Part shown: piece after piece, positions 25,662 to 35,600 of the stretch | Position numbering within the stretch: the stretch's first letter is position 1 | Layout of the letters: every line of letters begins with the position of its first letter | From: Ruminobacter sp964520475 | Lineage (GTDB): Bacteria > Pseudomonadota > Gammaproteobacteria > Enterobacterales > Succinivibrionaceae | Assembly: GCA_964520475.1 (NCBI GenBank) | Contig: CAZFNS010000002.1 | Coordinates: 121,888-185,887 of the forward strand | Direction of reading: 5' to 3' | Length of the DNA stretch: 64,000 nucleotides | Translations under genes and position numbers: made by a program | The notes under the pieces: generated by a model | Database searches by the model: none | What the model was told of the DNA's origin: nothing | Seen by the model: the letters and a program-made list of their open reading frames with translations, nothing else

Positions 25662-28600
25662 ATGACGAACCTCGATTCCCTCAGCCTCGACCCGCCCGTC
25701 CCGGGCCGCCCGAAACGCGTGGGCGGCCTGTACGGCTGCGCCGCCTCGTTCCTCGCCGCGCGGATCGCCCGCGCGCGCGGCGGGGACGTTCTCGCGGTCG
25801 CCCCGGGCGCGCGCGAGGCCTACGTCCTCTGGCAGGAGCTCGCCGCGCTCCTCGGCCCGGACCGGGTGTTCCTCTTCCCCGACCCCGAGACCCTCCCCTA
25901 CGACAGCTTCTCCCCGCACCGGGACATCGTCTCGCGCCGGCTCGAGCTCCTGTACCGGCTCACGTGCGTGCGGGGCCTGGTCGCGGTCGCGAGCGTCACC
26001 GCCCTCATGGGCCGGCTCCCGCCCCCGGACTTCGTGATCCGGGAGTCGTTCAGCCTGAAAACCGGGGAAAGGATCGACATCCCGGCGCTCAAGCGGCGGC
26101 TCGCGGACGCCGGCTACTACGCGGTCCGGCAGGTGCTCGAGCACGGGGAGTTCGCCGTCCGGGGATCGCTCGTCGACGTGTTCCCCATGGGCGGCGCCGC
26201 CCCCTTCCGCGTGGACTTTTTCGACGACGAGATCGACTCCGTCAGCCTGTTCGACCCCGAGACCCAGAAATCGACGCGCAAGGTGCCGGAGATCCGGCTC
26301 CTCCCCGCCCACGAGTTCCCCTTCACCGCCGAGTCCGTGGCGGCGTTCCGGGCCGCCTACCGCCGCGAGCTCAATCCCGCCTCGCTCCCCGACCACCGGA
26401 TCTACCGGGCCGTGTCCCGCGGGCAGATCCCCTCCGGGATCGAGTACTACTTTCCCCTGTTCTTCCCCGGGCTAGCGACCGCGACCCTGTTCGACTACCT
26501 GCGGCCCGGCGCGGAGCTGCTGCTCATGGAGGACCTCGGCGCCCCGGCGGAGGCTTTCCGGCGCGAGGTCGAAGAGCGGGCCGGCCGCTACCTGTCGAAC
26601 CCCGACCACCCTAGCCTGCGCCCCGAGCTCCTCTTCTTAAGCCCGGACGAGATCCGAAAGCGCGCCGCGGCCTTCCCCTGCCGGCGCTTCTTCCCGGGCC
26701 CGGCGGACGCGGCCCCGAAAGGCTCGGCGAACGCGGGCACGGCCCCGCTCCCGCCGCTCGCGGTGAACCGGGCCCTCGCCGACCCGCTCGCGCCCCTGCG
26801 GGAGTTCGCGGAAACGTTCGGCGGCCGGATCTTCGTCGCCGCCGACACGGAGGGGCGCAAGTCCGTCCTCGCCGACCTGCTCCGCGGCCGGGTCGAGTTC
26901 GCAGAATTCGCGGATCTGCCCGCGTTCCTCGCCTCCGGCGCCAAAACGGGCCTCGCGGTCTGCCCGCTCGCCGCGGGCGCCGTCCTGGGCCCCGATCTCG
27001 CGGTCGTCACCGAGACCGAGCTCCTCGGCGCCGCGCCCCTGAGGCGCCGGCGGCGCGCGGGCCGCGACCGGAACTTCAGTCAGGACGCGGTCATCAAGAA
27101 CCTCGCCGAGCTCGCCCCCGGCGACCCGGTCGTGCACGAGCAGTACGGGATCGGCGCCTACCTGGGCCTGCGGGTCCTGACCGTCGACGGCGTCAAAACC
27201 GAGTTCGTGGCCCTCGAGTACGCGGAAGGGGCGAAGATGTACGTCCCCGTCACCTCCCTGTACCTGCTGTCGCGCTACAGCGGGCCGCGCGAAACCGCCC
27301 TCACCCGGCTCGGCACCGGGGCGTGGAAGAAGACCCGCGAGAAGGCCGCCGCCAAGATCCGGGACGTGGCGGCCTCCCTGCTCGACACCTACGCGCGGCG
27401 GCAGCTCAAGAAGGGCTTCGCCTGCCCGCTCGACCGCGAGGAGTACGGAGCCTTCGCGGCCGGGTTCGGCTTCGAGGTCACCGACGACCAGCAGAAGGCC
27501 ATCGACGCCGTGGTCGCCGACATGACCTCGGAGAAAACCATGGACCGGCTGATCTGCGGCGACGTGGGCTTCGGCAAGACCGAGGTGGCCATGCGGGCCG
27601 CCTTCATCGCCGCCGCGGCCGGGCGCCAGGCGGCGATCCTCACCCCGACCACGATCCTCGCCGACCAGCATTACGAAAGCTTCCGGGAACGGTTCGCGGG
27701 CACCCCCTTCCTCATCGAGTGCCTGAGCCGCTTCCGCTCGGCCCGCGACGAAAAGGACATCCTCGCCCGGATCGAGAGCGGCGCCGCCGATATCGTGATC
27801 GGCACCCACAAGCTCCTCGGCGCGAACGTGAAGTTCAAAAACCTCGGCCTCCTCGTGATCGACGAGGAGCACCGCTTCGGCGTGGCCCAGAAGGAAAAGA
27901 TCAAGGCCCTGCGCGCCGAGGTCGACGTGCTGGCCATGACCGCCACCCCCATCCCGCGGACCCTCAACATGTCCTTAAACGGCATCCGGGACCTGTCGAT
28001 CATCGCCACCCCGCCCGCCGGGCGGCTCGCGGTCAAGACCTTCGTGCACGAGTACGGGGAGGGCGTGATCGCCGAGGCGGTCGCCCGGGAGCTCAAGCGG
28101 GGCGGCCAGTGCTATTTCCTGCACAACGACGTCAAGAGCATCGGCGCGGCCGCGGAAAGGCTCGCGGAGCTCTTCCCCGGGGCGAAGATCGCCGTGGCCC
28201 ACGCCCAGATGCCCCAGCGCGAGCTCACCCGGGTCATGCGCGACTTCTACCGCCAGCGCGCCCACATCCTGGTGTGCTCGACCATCATCGAGACCGGCCT
28301 GGACGTGCCCTCGGCCAACACCATCATCATCGAGAACGCCGAGCGCTTCGGCCTCGCGCAGCTCCACCAGCTCCGCGGCCGCGTCGGGCGCTCGCACCAC
28401 CAGGCCTACGCGTACCTGCTCACCGCGCCCCCGGACACCCTGCCCGCGGACGCGCGCAAGCGCCTCGAGGCGATCTCCTCCCTCGAGGAGCTCGGCTCGG
28501 GCTTCATCCTGGCCACGCAGGACCTCGAGATCCGCGGCGCCGGGGAAATCCTGGGCTCCGAGCAGTCCGGGCAGATCGAGGGGATCGGCTTCAGCCTCTA

Positions 28601-29123
28601 CGCGGAGATGCTCGACGCCGCCGTGGCCGGGCTCCGGGAGGGCCGCGAGCCCTCCCTCGAGACCATGACCCGCCGGGAGGTGAGCGTCGAGCTCCATATC
28701 CCGGCCCTCTTCCCCGACTCCTACATCTCCGACGTCGGGAGCCGCCTGCAGCTTTACAAGCGGCTCGCCTCGGCGGCGGACGACGCCGAGGTGGAGGAGA
28801 TCCAGGCCGAGATCGTCGACCGCTTCGGCCGGCTCCCGCCCGAGGCGGGCAACGTAATCCGCGTCACCAAACTAAAGCTTCTGTCACAAAAACTGGGCGT
28901 GCGATCCGTCGAAATGAACGCGCGGTACGGGTCGATAGAATTTGGTGATAAAATACACGTCAGCTTTGATTACCTCAAATCCCTGGTCACGGAGCGCGGG
29001 AAGGAGTTCGGGCTCGACGGGGCCTCGCGCCTCCGCCTCGCCGAAAGCTGCCCCGACCCGGACCTGCGGCTCCCGAGGATCGAACGGATACTGCGAGAAA
29101 TGGACGACCACTATGAAAAATAA
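25662..29123 (+). CDS. mfd: Transcription-repair coupling factor Mfd
   Basis: 1153 residues, full length. Mfd removes stalled RNA polymerase at DNA damage and recruits UvrA. Seen in order: the UvrB-homologous N-terminal part, the RNA polymerase interaction region (PGDPVVHEQYGIGAYLGL), Walker A ICGDVGFGKTEVAMRAAF, DEEHRF motif (VIDEEHRFGVAQKEKI), TATPIPRTLNM, helicase motif VI region LHQLRGRVGRS and the C-terminal TRCF domain (LELHIPALFPDSYI-like). ATG at 25662 has GGGAGAA upstream. It overlaps the next gene by 11 bases. Confidence 0.98.
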   Translation: MTNLDSLSLDPPVPGRPKRVGGLYGCAASFLAARIARARGGDVLAVAPGAREAYVLWQELAALLGPDRVFLFPDPETLPYDSFSPHRDIVSRRLELLYRLTCVRGLVAVASVTALMGRLPPPDFVIRESFSLKTGERIDIPALKRRLADAGYYAVRQVLEHGEFAVRGSLVDVFPMGGAAPFRVDFFDDEIDSVSLFDPETQKSTRKVPEIRLLPAHEFPFTAESVAAFRAAYRRELNPASLPDHRIYRAVSRGQIPSGIEYYFPLFFPGLATATLFDYLRPGAELLLMEDLGAPAEAFRREVEERAGRYLSNPDHPSLRPELLFLSPDEIRKRAAAFPCRRFFPGPADAAPKGSANAGTAPLPPLAVNRALADPLAPLREFAETFGGRIFVAADTEGRKSVLADLLRGRVEFAEFADLPAFLASGAKTGLAVCPLAAGAVLGPDLAVVTETELLGAAPLRRRRRAGRDRNFSQDAVIKNLAELAPGDPVVHEQYGIGAYLGLRVLTVDGVKTEFVALEYAEGAKMYVPVTSLYLLSRYSGPRETALTRLGTGAWKKTREKAAAKIRDVAASLLDTYARRQLKKGFACPLDREEYGAFAAGFGFEVTDDQQKAIDAVVADMTSEKTMDRLICGDVGFGKTEVAMRAAFIAAAAGRQAAILTPTTILADQHYESFRERFAGTPFLIECLSRFRSARDEKDILARIESGAADIVIGTHKLLGANVKFKNLGLLVIDEEHRFGVAQKEKIKALRAEVDVLAMTATPIPRTLNMSLNGIRDLSIIATPPAGRLAVKTFVHEYGEGVIAEAVARELKRGGQCYFLHNDVKSIGAAAERLAELFPGAKIAVAHAQMPQRELTRVMRDFYRQRAHILVCSTIIETGLDVPSANTIIIENAERFGLAQLHQLRGRVGRSHHQAYAYLLTAPPDTLPADARKRLEAISSLEELGSGFILATQDLEIRGAGEILGSEQSGQIEGIGFSLYAEMLDAAVAGLREGREPSLETMTRREVSVELHIPALFPDSYISDVGSRLQLYKRLASAADDAEVEEIQAEIVDRFGRLPPEAGNVIRVTKLKLLSQKLGVRSVEMNARYGSIEFGDKIHVSFDYLKSLVTERGKEFGLDGASRLRLAESCPDPDLRLPRIERILREMDDHYEK

Positions 29124-29583
29124 AATTTTGACGGCCCTCGCCGCGGCCCTGCTGCTTTCCGGCGCCGCCGCGGCCCCGGACGCCCCGGAGGGCAAGCTCA
29201 GGGAATCCGATCTGGCCATCGCCGAGGGGCACTGCCTCACCATCCTGACCGTCAGACTGAGCGGCTACGACCTCAAGGTCACCGACAAGAAGCAGGGGGT
29301 CAGCCCGGAGAGCGGCAACAATGTCTTCACCTACGTGGGCACGGCCGAAAAGGGCGGCGACAACCTGTCCTTCATCTGCAAGTTCGAGCTCGAGGGCACG
29401 ATGTTCAACCTGACCGAGTTCAAGATCATGCGCGTGGTCCCGGACGCGGGCGCGGGCGGCGCGGCCCCGGAGCAGCCCGGGAACCCGCTTGAGGATCTGC
29501 CCCTCGCCCCGGCGCCGGACGGCAAGGCCCCGGCCCCCGCGGGCGAAACCCCCGCCGGGGAGGAGAACGCGGGCGCGGCGTGA
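29113..29583 (+). CDS. Small exported protein of unknown function
   Basis: 156 residues. A signal peptide (MKNKILTALAAALLLSGAAAAPDA) is followed by a ~90-residue core with two cysteines (EGHCLTILTV and LSFICKFELEG) and a Pro/Ala/Gly-rich tail of about 45 residues. I do not recognise the family. The ATG at 29113 lies inside the last codons of mfd (11-base overlap), so it is probably translated from the mfd transcript. The periplasm is the likely location. Confidence 0.75.
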   Translation: MKNKILTALAAALLLSGAAAAPDAPEGKLRESDLAIAEGHCLTILTVRLSGYDLKVTDKKQGVSPESGNNVFTYVGTAEKGGDNLSFICKFELEGTMFNLTEFKIMRVVPDAGAGGAAPEQPGNPLEDLPLAPAPDGKAPAPAGETPAGEENAGAA

Positions 29584-29612
29584 CGCGGCGCGCGAAAAGG
29601 ACATAAAGACAT

Positions 29613-29650
29613 AAAAAAGACCGCCGGGCGAGGGCCCGGCGGTCTTTTTT
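29613..29650. terminator. Bidirectional terminator between the mfd operon and yebC
   Basis: 11-bp perfect stem (29619-29629 with 29634-29644) with A6 before and T6 after, so it can stop transcription from both sides. Confidence 0.92.
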
Positions 29651-29675
29651 CGCGCTCCGCGCGGCGGAAACGGCG

Positions 29676-30419
29676 TCAGCCGAGGGCCGCGGCCGCCTCG
29701 TCGCTCAGGACGCCGTTGTGGTAGACCTCCTGGACGTCGTCGAGATCCTCGAGGTAGTCGACCAGCTTCATGAAGGTCTCGGCGTGGGCCGCGTCGACGT
29801 CGGCGTCGGTCGAGGCGACCATGGTCACCTGGGCGGAGTCGTACCTGAGGCCGGCCGCCTCGAAGGCGTCGAGCACGGCGCCGAAGCCCTCGGGGGTGGT
29901 GCTGACCTCGACGGAGCCGTCGTCGCCGCTCACCACGTCGTCGGCGCCCGCGTCGAGGGCGATCTCCATGATCTTGTCCTCGTCGCCCGCGGCGAAGGTG
30001 ATCACGCCCTTGCGGGTGAAGAGATAGGAGACGGAGCCGGTCGCGCCGAGGTTGCCGCCGTAGCGGGCGAAGCCGTGGCGGACGTCGGAGACGGTGCGGT
30101 TGCGGTTATCGGTCATGCACTCGACCATGAAGGCGCTGCCGCACGGGCCGTAGCCCTCGTAAATCACGGTTTCGAGCTCGACGCCGTCGCCGCCGCCGGT
30201 GCCGCGCTCGATGGCGCGGTTCACGGTGTCGCGGGTCATGTTCTGCGACAGGGCCGCGGCCACGGCGGCGCGCAGGCGGGGATTGGCGTTCTGGTCGCCG
30301 CCGCCGATGCGGGCGGAGGTGGTTATCTCGCGGATGAGCTTGGTGAAGATCTTGCCGCGCCGGGCGTCCTGCGCCGCCTTGCGGAAGCGGATGTTAGCCC
30401 ATTTACTGTGACCTGACAT
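29676..30419 (-). CDS. yebC: YebC/PmpR family transcription-translation regulator
   Basis: 247 residues. The family signature MSGHSKWANIRFRKAAQDARRGKIFTKL starts the protein, followed by NMTRDTVNRAIERG and YEGYGPCGSAFMVECMTDNRNRT. Members bind DNA or the ribosome; some are reported to relieve proline stalling. It is 79 bases downstream of aspS, the classic gammaproteobacterial neighbour. Confidence 0.95.
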   Translation of the reverse strand: MSGHSKWANIRFRKAAQDARRGKIFTKLIREITTSARIGGGDQNANPRLRAAVAAALSQNMTRDTVNRAIERGTGGGDGVELETVIYEGYGPCGSAFMVECMTDNRNRTVSDVRHGFARYGGNLGATGSVSYLFTRKGVITFAAGDEDKIMEIALDAGADDVVSGDDGSVEVSTTPEGFGAVLDAFEAAGLRYDSAQVTMVASTDADVDAAHAETFMKLVDYLEDLDDVQEVYHNGVLSDEAAAALG

Positions 30420-30498
30420 GTTGTTTTCTCCTGAAAATTTTTGCGGGCCCCGTTCCCGGGGGCGGTCTGCGGGCCCGCGTTCCGTAAATTAAAGCGTT

Positions 30499-32265
30499 TT
30501 ACTCCCGGACGCTCAGGGCCAGCTCGTCGAGGGCCTCCGCCGAGGCCGGGCTCGGGGCGTCCGTCATGAGGCAGGCCGCCGCCGTGGTCTTCGGGAAGGC
30601 GATGACGTCCCTGATGTTCTCGGTGCCGGTCATGAGCATGGTCAGCCGGTCGAGGCCGAAAGCGAGGCCCGCGTGCGGCGGGGCCCCGTACTTAAGGGCG
30701 TCGAGCAGGAAGCCGAACTTCTCGCGCCGGTCCTCCGGGCCGATGCCGAGCACCGCGAACACGGCCTCCTGCATGTCGTTCCGGTGGATACGCACCGATC
30801 CGCCCCCGACCTCGTAGCCGTTGATGACCATGTCGTAGGCGTCGGCGTAGACCGAGTACGGATCGTTCCTGAGCTTCTCGGGATCCGCGTCCTTCGGGGC
30901 GGTGAAGGGATGGTGCATGGCGGCGATGGAGCCGTCCTGGTTCTTCTCGAACATGGGGAAGTCGGTGACCCAGAGGGCCCGGAAGCCGTCCGCCACCAGG
31001 CCGAGGTCGGCCGCGGCTTTGTTCCGGAGCGCGCCCATGGCGGCCGATACGGCGAGGCCGTCCGCGCCCGCGATGAAGAAGATGATGTCGCCCGCGCCGG
31101 CGCCCGTCCGGGCGACTATGGCGTCGGTGAGCCCGTCGCCGAGGAACTTCGCGGCCGGGGACTGGACGCCCGCGGCGCCTTTGCCGGGCTCGTTCACCTT
31201 CATCCAGGCGAGGCCCTTCGCGCCGAGTTTGGCGACGTACTCCGCGTACCCGTCGATGACCTTGCGGCTGGTCCGCGCGGCTCCCCCGGGCAGGCGGAGC
31301 GCGGCGACGCGGCCGCCGGGCGTCTCCGCCGGGCCGGCGAAGACGGCGAAGCCGCAGCCCCGGACCAGGTCGGCGATGTCGGCGATCTCGGCGTCTATGC
31401 GGAGATCCGGCTTGTCGGAGCCGTAGCGGCGCATGGCCTCGTCCCAGGTCAGCACGGGAAATTTTCCCAGATCGACGCCCAGGATATGCTTCCAGAGCCC
31501 GGCGATCATCTCCTCCATGACCTCGCGCACGTCGGCGGAGCTCATGAACGAGGTCTCGACGTCGATCTGGGTGAACTCGGGCTGGCGGTCGGCGCGCAGG
31601 TCCTCGTCGCGGAAGCACTTGACGATCTGGTAGTAGCGGTCGAAGCCCGACATCATGAGGATCTGCTTGAAGAGCTGGGGCGACTGCGGCAGCGCGTAGA
31701 ACTTGCCGCGGTGGATCCGGCTCGGCACCAGGTAGTCGCGCGCCCCTTCCGGGGTCGCCTTGGTCAGCATGGGGGTCTCCACGTCGATGAAGCCGCGGGC
31801 GTCGAGGAACCGCCGCACGAAGGCGGTGATCCGGGCGCGGACCGCGAAGCGGGCGAACATCTCCGGGCGGCGCAGGTCGATGTACCGGTACCTGAGCCGG
31901 AGCTCTTCCGAGTTCTCCTGGTTGAAGTCGATGGGCAGCGGCTCGGAGCGGTTGACGATCTCGAGCTCCCGGGCGGCGACCTCGACCGCGCCGGTCTTCA
32001 TGCTCCGGTTTATCTGGTTGTCCGGGCGGGCCCTGACGGCGCCCCGGACCAGGATGCAGCACTCGTTGCGCAGCGTGGCGGCGAGCTCGTGCGCCTCCCG
32101 CCGCTCCGGATCGAAACAGACCTGCACGATCCCGGACCGGTCGCGCATGTCGATGAAAATCAGGCCGCCCAGATCCCTGCGGCGGTTGACCCATCCGCAG
32201 AGCGCGACCTCGCGGCCCAGCAGCGACTCGCTCACGTCGCCGCAGTAAACCGAGCGCATAGACAT
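30499..32265 (-). CDS. aspS: Aspartate-tRNA ligase
   Basis: 588 residues, bacterial-type AspRS with the inserted GAD domain. It charges tRNA-Asp. OB-fold anticodon domain (VALCGWVNRRRDLGGLIFIDMRDRSG), class II motif 2 (FRDEDLRADRQPEFTQIDVE), bacterial insertion (around 290-420) and motif 3 (GLAFGLDRLTMLMTG) are visible. ATG at 32265 has GAGG seven bases upstream; a second ATG at 32259 is possible. Confidence 0.98.
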   Translation of the reverse strand: MSMRSVYCGDVSESLLGREVALCGWVNRRRDLGGLIFIDMRDRSGIVQVCFDPERREAHELAATLRNECCILVRGAVRARPDNQINRSMKTGAVEVAARELEIVNRSEPLPIDFNQENSEELRLRYRYIDLRRPEMFARFAVRARITAFVRRFLDARGFIDVETPMLTKATPEGARDYLVPSRIHRGKFYALPQSPQLFKQILMMSGFDRYYQIVKCFRDEDLRADRQPEFTQIDVETSFMSSADVREVMEEMIAGLWKHILGVDLGKFPVLTWDEAMRRYGSDKPDLRIDAEIADIADLVRGCGFAVFAGPAETPGGRVAALRLPGGAARTSRKVIDGYAEYVAKLGAKGLAWMKVNEPGKGAAGVQSPAAKFLGDGLTDAIVARTGAGAGDIIFFIAGADGLAVSAAMGALRNKAAADLGLVADGFRALWVTDFPMFEKNQDGSIAAMHHPFTAPKDADPEKLRNDPYSVYADAYDMVINGYEVGGGSVRIHRNDMQEAVFAVLGIGPEDRREKFGFLLDALKYGAPPHAGLAFGLDRLTMLMTGTENIRDVIAFPKTTAAACLMTDAPSPASAEALDELALSVRE

Positions 32266-32280
32266 AAAAACACCTCTACC

Positions 32281-32301
32281 CTTCCCGCCGCCGGCGGGAA
32301 G
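32281..32301 (-). promoter_or_regulatory. 9-bp inverted repeat in the aspS leader
   Basis: CTTCCCGCC - GCC - GGCGGGAAG, a perfect hairpin 16 bases upstream of the aspS start, between promoter and ribosome site. Without a T run it is not a terminator; a translational or transcriptional control role is possible. Confidence 0.45.
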
Positions 32302-32336
32302 CCAAACCTTATGACTGGGGAAACGTCGATCGACGC

Positions 32337-32365
32337 ATTATACAACAATCGCGGCGCGGCTTGAA
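32337..32365 (-). promoter_or_regulatory. aspS promoter
   Basis: Minus strand TTCAAG (-35), 17-base spacer, perfect TATAAT (-10, 32337-32342). A 12-bp perfect palindrome CGTCGATCGACG (32324-32335) lies directly after the -10, over the likely start site. Confidence 0.65.
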
Positions 32366-32468
32366 CATTTTTAGCGGAAAACGCGCCGCGCCGGGCCGCC
32401 CGGGGGCGGACGGAGCCGCCGTAAGACCCCCGTTCGCGGCCGGGACGGACGCGCTCCGCCGTATTTGC

Positions 32469-32498
32469 TTGATATGACGCGCCGTTTGGGAGTAAAAT
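32469..32498 (+). promoter_or_regulatory. Promoter of the TPR-GGDEF gene
   Basis: TTGATA (32469-32474), 18-base spacer, TAAAAT (32493-32498). The resulting leader would be about 180 bases; I see no known riboswitch in it. Confidence 0.55.
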
Positions 32499-32682
32499 GT
32501 AGTTTTAGCACGGCCCGGGCGGCGCGGATTTGCCGCGCGGCAGGGCTTTGAGCGTGTTTTTATCCGGCCCGGCGGGGAAAAAGATTCGCGCCCGCGCGCG
32601 CCGGAACCGTTTCGAACGATGAGAAACTGTCCTTTTTCGGCGGCGTGCCGCGCCCGCCCGGGCGGGAGAGGATACCACTGAA

Positions 32683-35600
32683 GTGTCACTACATATACGC
32701 GGAGCCCTGGAACAGGCCTACCGGCAGAATTTAAAGACCAAGGGCATTCAGGTATTGGCGGTTTCCTGCGATAACCAGCTGGACATTTGCAGGGACTTCG
32801 ATATCCTTTGCTCGCAAAAAGGCATCGACAAGCCGGTCAGGATTCAGCTCACCCCCGAGGATTACTTCGCCCCCCTGTCCCCCGTCCTGTATCTCATCAA
32901 CGAGCTGCTCGGGCGCATCGGCAAAAAATACACCGACGTGCCGGAGATCCTGAATCTCGGCAAATACGAGTCGATCATGCTCAACTCGATGCTGCAGAAC
33001 CGCTTCAACATCAAAGAATACAACATGCCGGCGGACATCGAGTACCTGAAGCTCCGGATCAAGATGCACATCCGGACGCTCCTGTGCCATCTGCTCAGCG
33101 GGAGCGAGCCCCTGCCGGTGTGCATCCGCGACCTGCAGTACGCGGGCCCGAGCTCGATCAAGTTCCTCATCGACATCCTCGCGCCGAAAAGCATGGACTC
33201 GACGTACAAGTACTTCCTCCCGGGACAGGCCCCCACGCCGAAACGGGGAAACGGCGCGCGCACCAACATGTTCTCGGCGTACAGCGGCGACAACGCCGAA
33301 ACCGCGCTTCGGGACGATCCCAGCTGCGTGCTGGTGCTCTGTTTCGATCCCGCCCGGCTCCCCCGCTCGACCACCGCGTCGCGCTGGCTCGAAGCCGAGG
33401 ACGAGTTCGAGCACTTCTTCACGCTGATGCGTCCCTCCGACACCGAACCAGCGCTCAACTACACGGGCGACTGGCCGGTGCAGGACTACCAGGCGAGACC
33501 CATGGACACGTTCGAGGAGGCGGTGCAGCGCTGCGAGATCCTGTTCAACTACCTCTGCTACACCGAGGTCATCGAGATCGCGAACAGCCTCATCCAGCGC
33601 ATCCAGTTCGGCAAGGAAAGAAAATACAAAAACGAGGAGCTCATCTACCAGATCCTCGGCCGGGCGCATCTGTACAACGCGGAGTACGAGGACGCCCTCA
33701 TCGCCTTCGACCTGATGTACGAAAAGGCCCAGCGCAACAACAACACCGACGACGCCTGCAACTCGTACATCGAGATCGCCTACACCCACATCTTCAGGTC
33801 GGACTTCGAATCGGCGCTCCACTTCGCCGAGCTCGCCGCGCACCTGGGCGAGACCAGCCGGAACATGAGGCTGGTGGCCATCTCCAATTTCTGCCTGTTC
33901 GTGGCCTACGACCGGGCGGGCATCAAGTTCGGGCACAACAACATCAGCACGCTGGTCACCAACCTGGAGAGGTACGACCTCATCAAGGAAGAGGTTTACG
34001 TGCTGCGGAACTCGTTCGCCCAGGCCCTGCTCGATCCGCAGAACCTGACCATGGACGACGCCCTGAAAATGTGCGAAAAGGCGCTGACCCTCGCGAACCG
34101 CGCCGGCATCAAGCACGAGATCGCCGCCGCGAACCACTGCAAGGGCGTGGTCTTCTCCAACCTCAACCAGTTCCAGGACGCCCTCATCGCCTACCGGCAT
34201 TCGGAGAGCATGTACTCCGAGATCCAGGTGCCGGCCGAGCTCACCCACGTCTACAACTCCATCGGCTTCGTGCTGAACGAGACGGAGGATTACCCGAAGG
34301 CGCACGAGTACTTCCTGAAGGCGCTGCGCAACTCGATACATCTCAACGACTACACCGAGATCACCATCACCATCTACAACATCGCGCAGCTGTACCTGCA
34401 GTGCGGGCTGCTCAACGAGTGCCTGGACACGCTGGACATCCTGCTCGAGATCATGTCCGTGCTCAGGACCAGGCGGATGCCGTTCCACAGCATAAACCAC
34501 ATCTACCTGACCAAGGCGCTGGCGTACACCTACACCGGGCAGATAGGCCTCGCCGAGCAGATGATGCGGAGATGCGCGAACATCAGCAACGAAGTGCCGA
34601 TCCAGGAAGACGAGCGTTTCCTCTTCGACCTGGTCCAGATCATCATCCTCACGGAAAACAAGCGGAAGGACAAGGCCCTCGAGCAGTTCGCCAGGCTCCG
34701 GAAGGCCCAGCAGCTCGGCAAGTTCACCCCGAAGCAGAACATCCTGTTCTACGTGACCGCGATAAACATTTTCTGGAGGCACTACCGCGACGGCGAGGAA
34801 ACCTTCCGCTACCTGAAGGAAGGCTACGCCTACGCGGTCAGAAACAAGCTCCTCAGCAGCCAGAGGCAGGTCGCCAACTGCTGGCGGAACGATTACCAGC
34901 CGTACGACAGATACGACATCATCCAGGTGCCGCTCAACGAACTCAACCAGATCATCCAGCTGGTCCAGCAGCAGAAAAAGGTGAACATCCTGTGGCAGCA
35001 GGTTCATGAGATGCGCCTCATCTCCCTGCTGCACAACTTCAGCCTGAGCGTGGAGTCCAAGGAACAGCTCGCGGCCGAGACCCTGCGGCTCCTGTCGTCG
35101 CATTTCAACATCAACGGCGGCATGATCTACTCCACTTACGAAGGCAACATCTCGCTCATCTACGAGCTGAACTCCTCCAAGACCCGGCCGACTTTCAGCT
35201 TCCGCAAGATCGGAGATTTTATAAACGAGCACGTAAACGGCGAGTTCCAGGAGTATACCGACATCAAGATCGGCGTCGACATCGTGCACCGGGTCGTGAT
35301 CTACCCGCTCATCTACCGCACCGAGGTGTTCGGGCAGATGCTGCTGTTCTGCTTCGACAAGCCGCACAAGACCCAGAACAACGAGGACAACGAGGCGATC
35401 ACCATGATCTCCCAGCAGCTCTCCACGCAGCTCATCATGATCATGCAGAGAGAGCAACTGCGCCGGGTGAGCACCACCGACATGCTGACGGGCCTTTACA
35501 ACCGCGGCGAGTTCAACCGCATACTCACCGACATCATCTCGGAGATCGCGCCGAACGACCGCCTGTCGCTGGGCTTCATCGACCTCGATAACTTCAAGTA

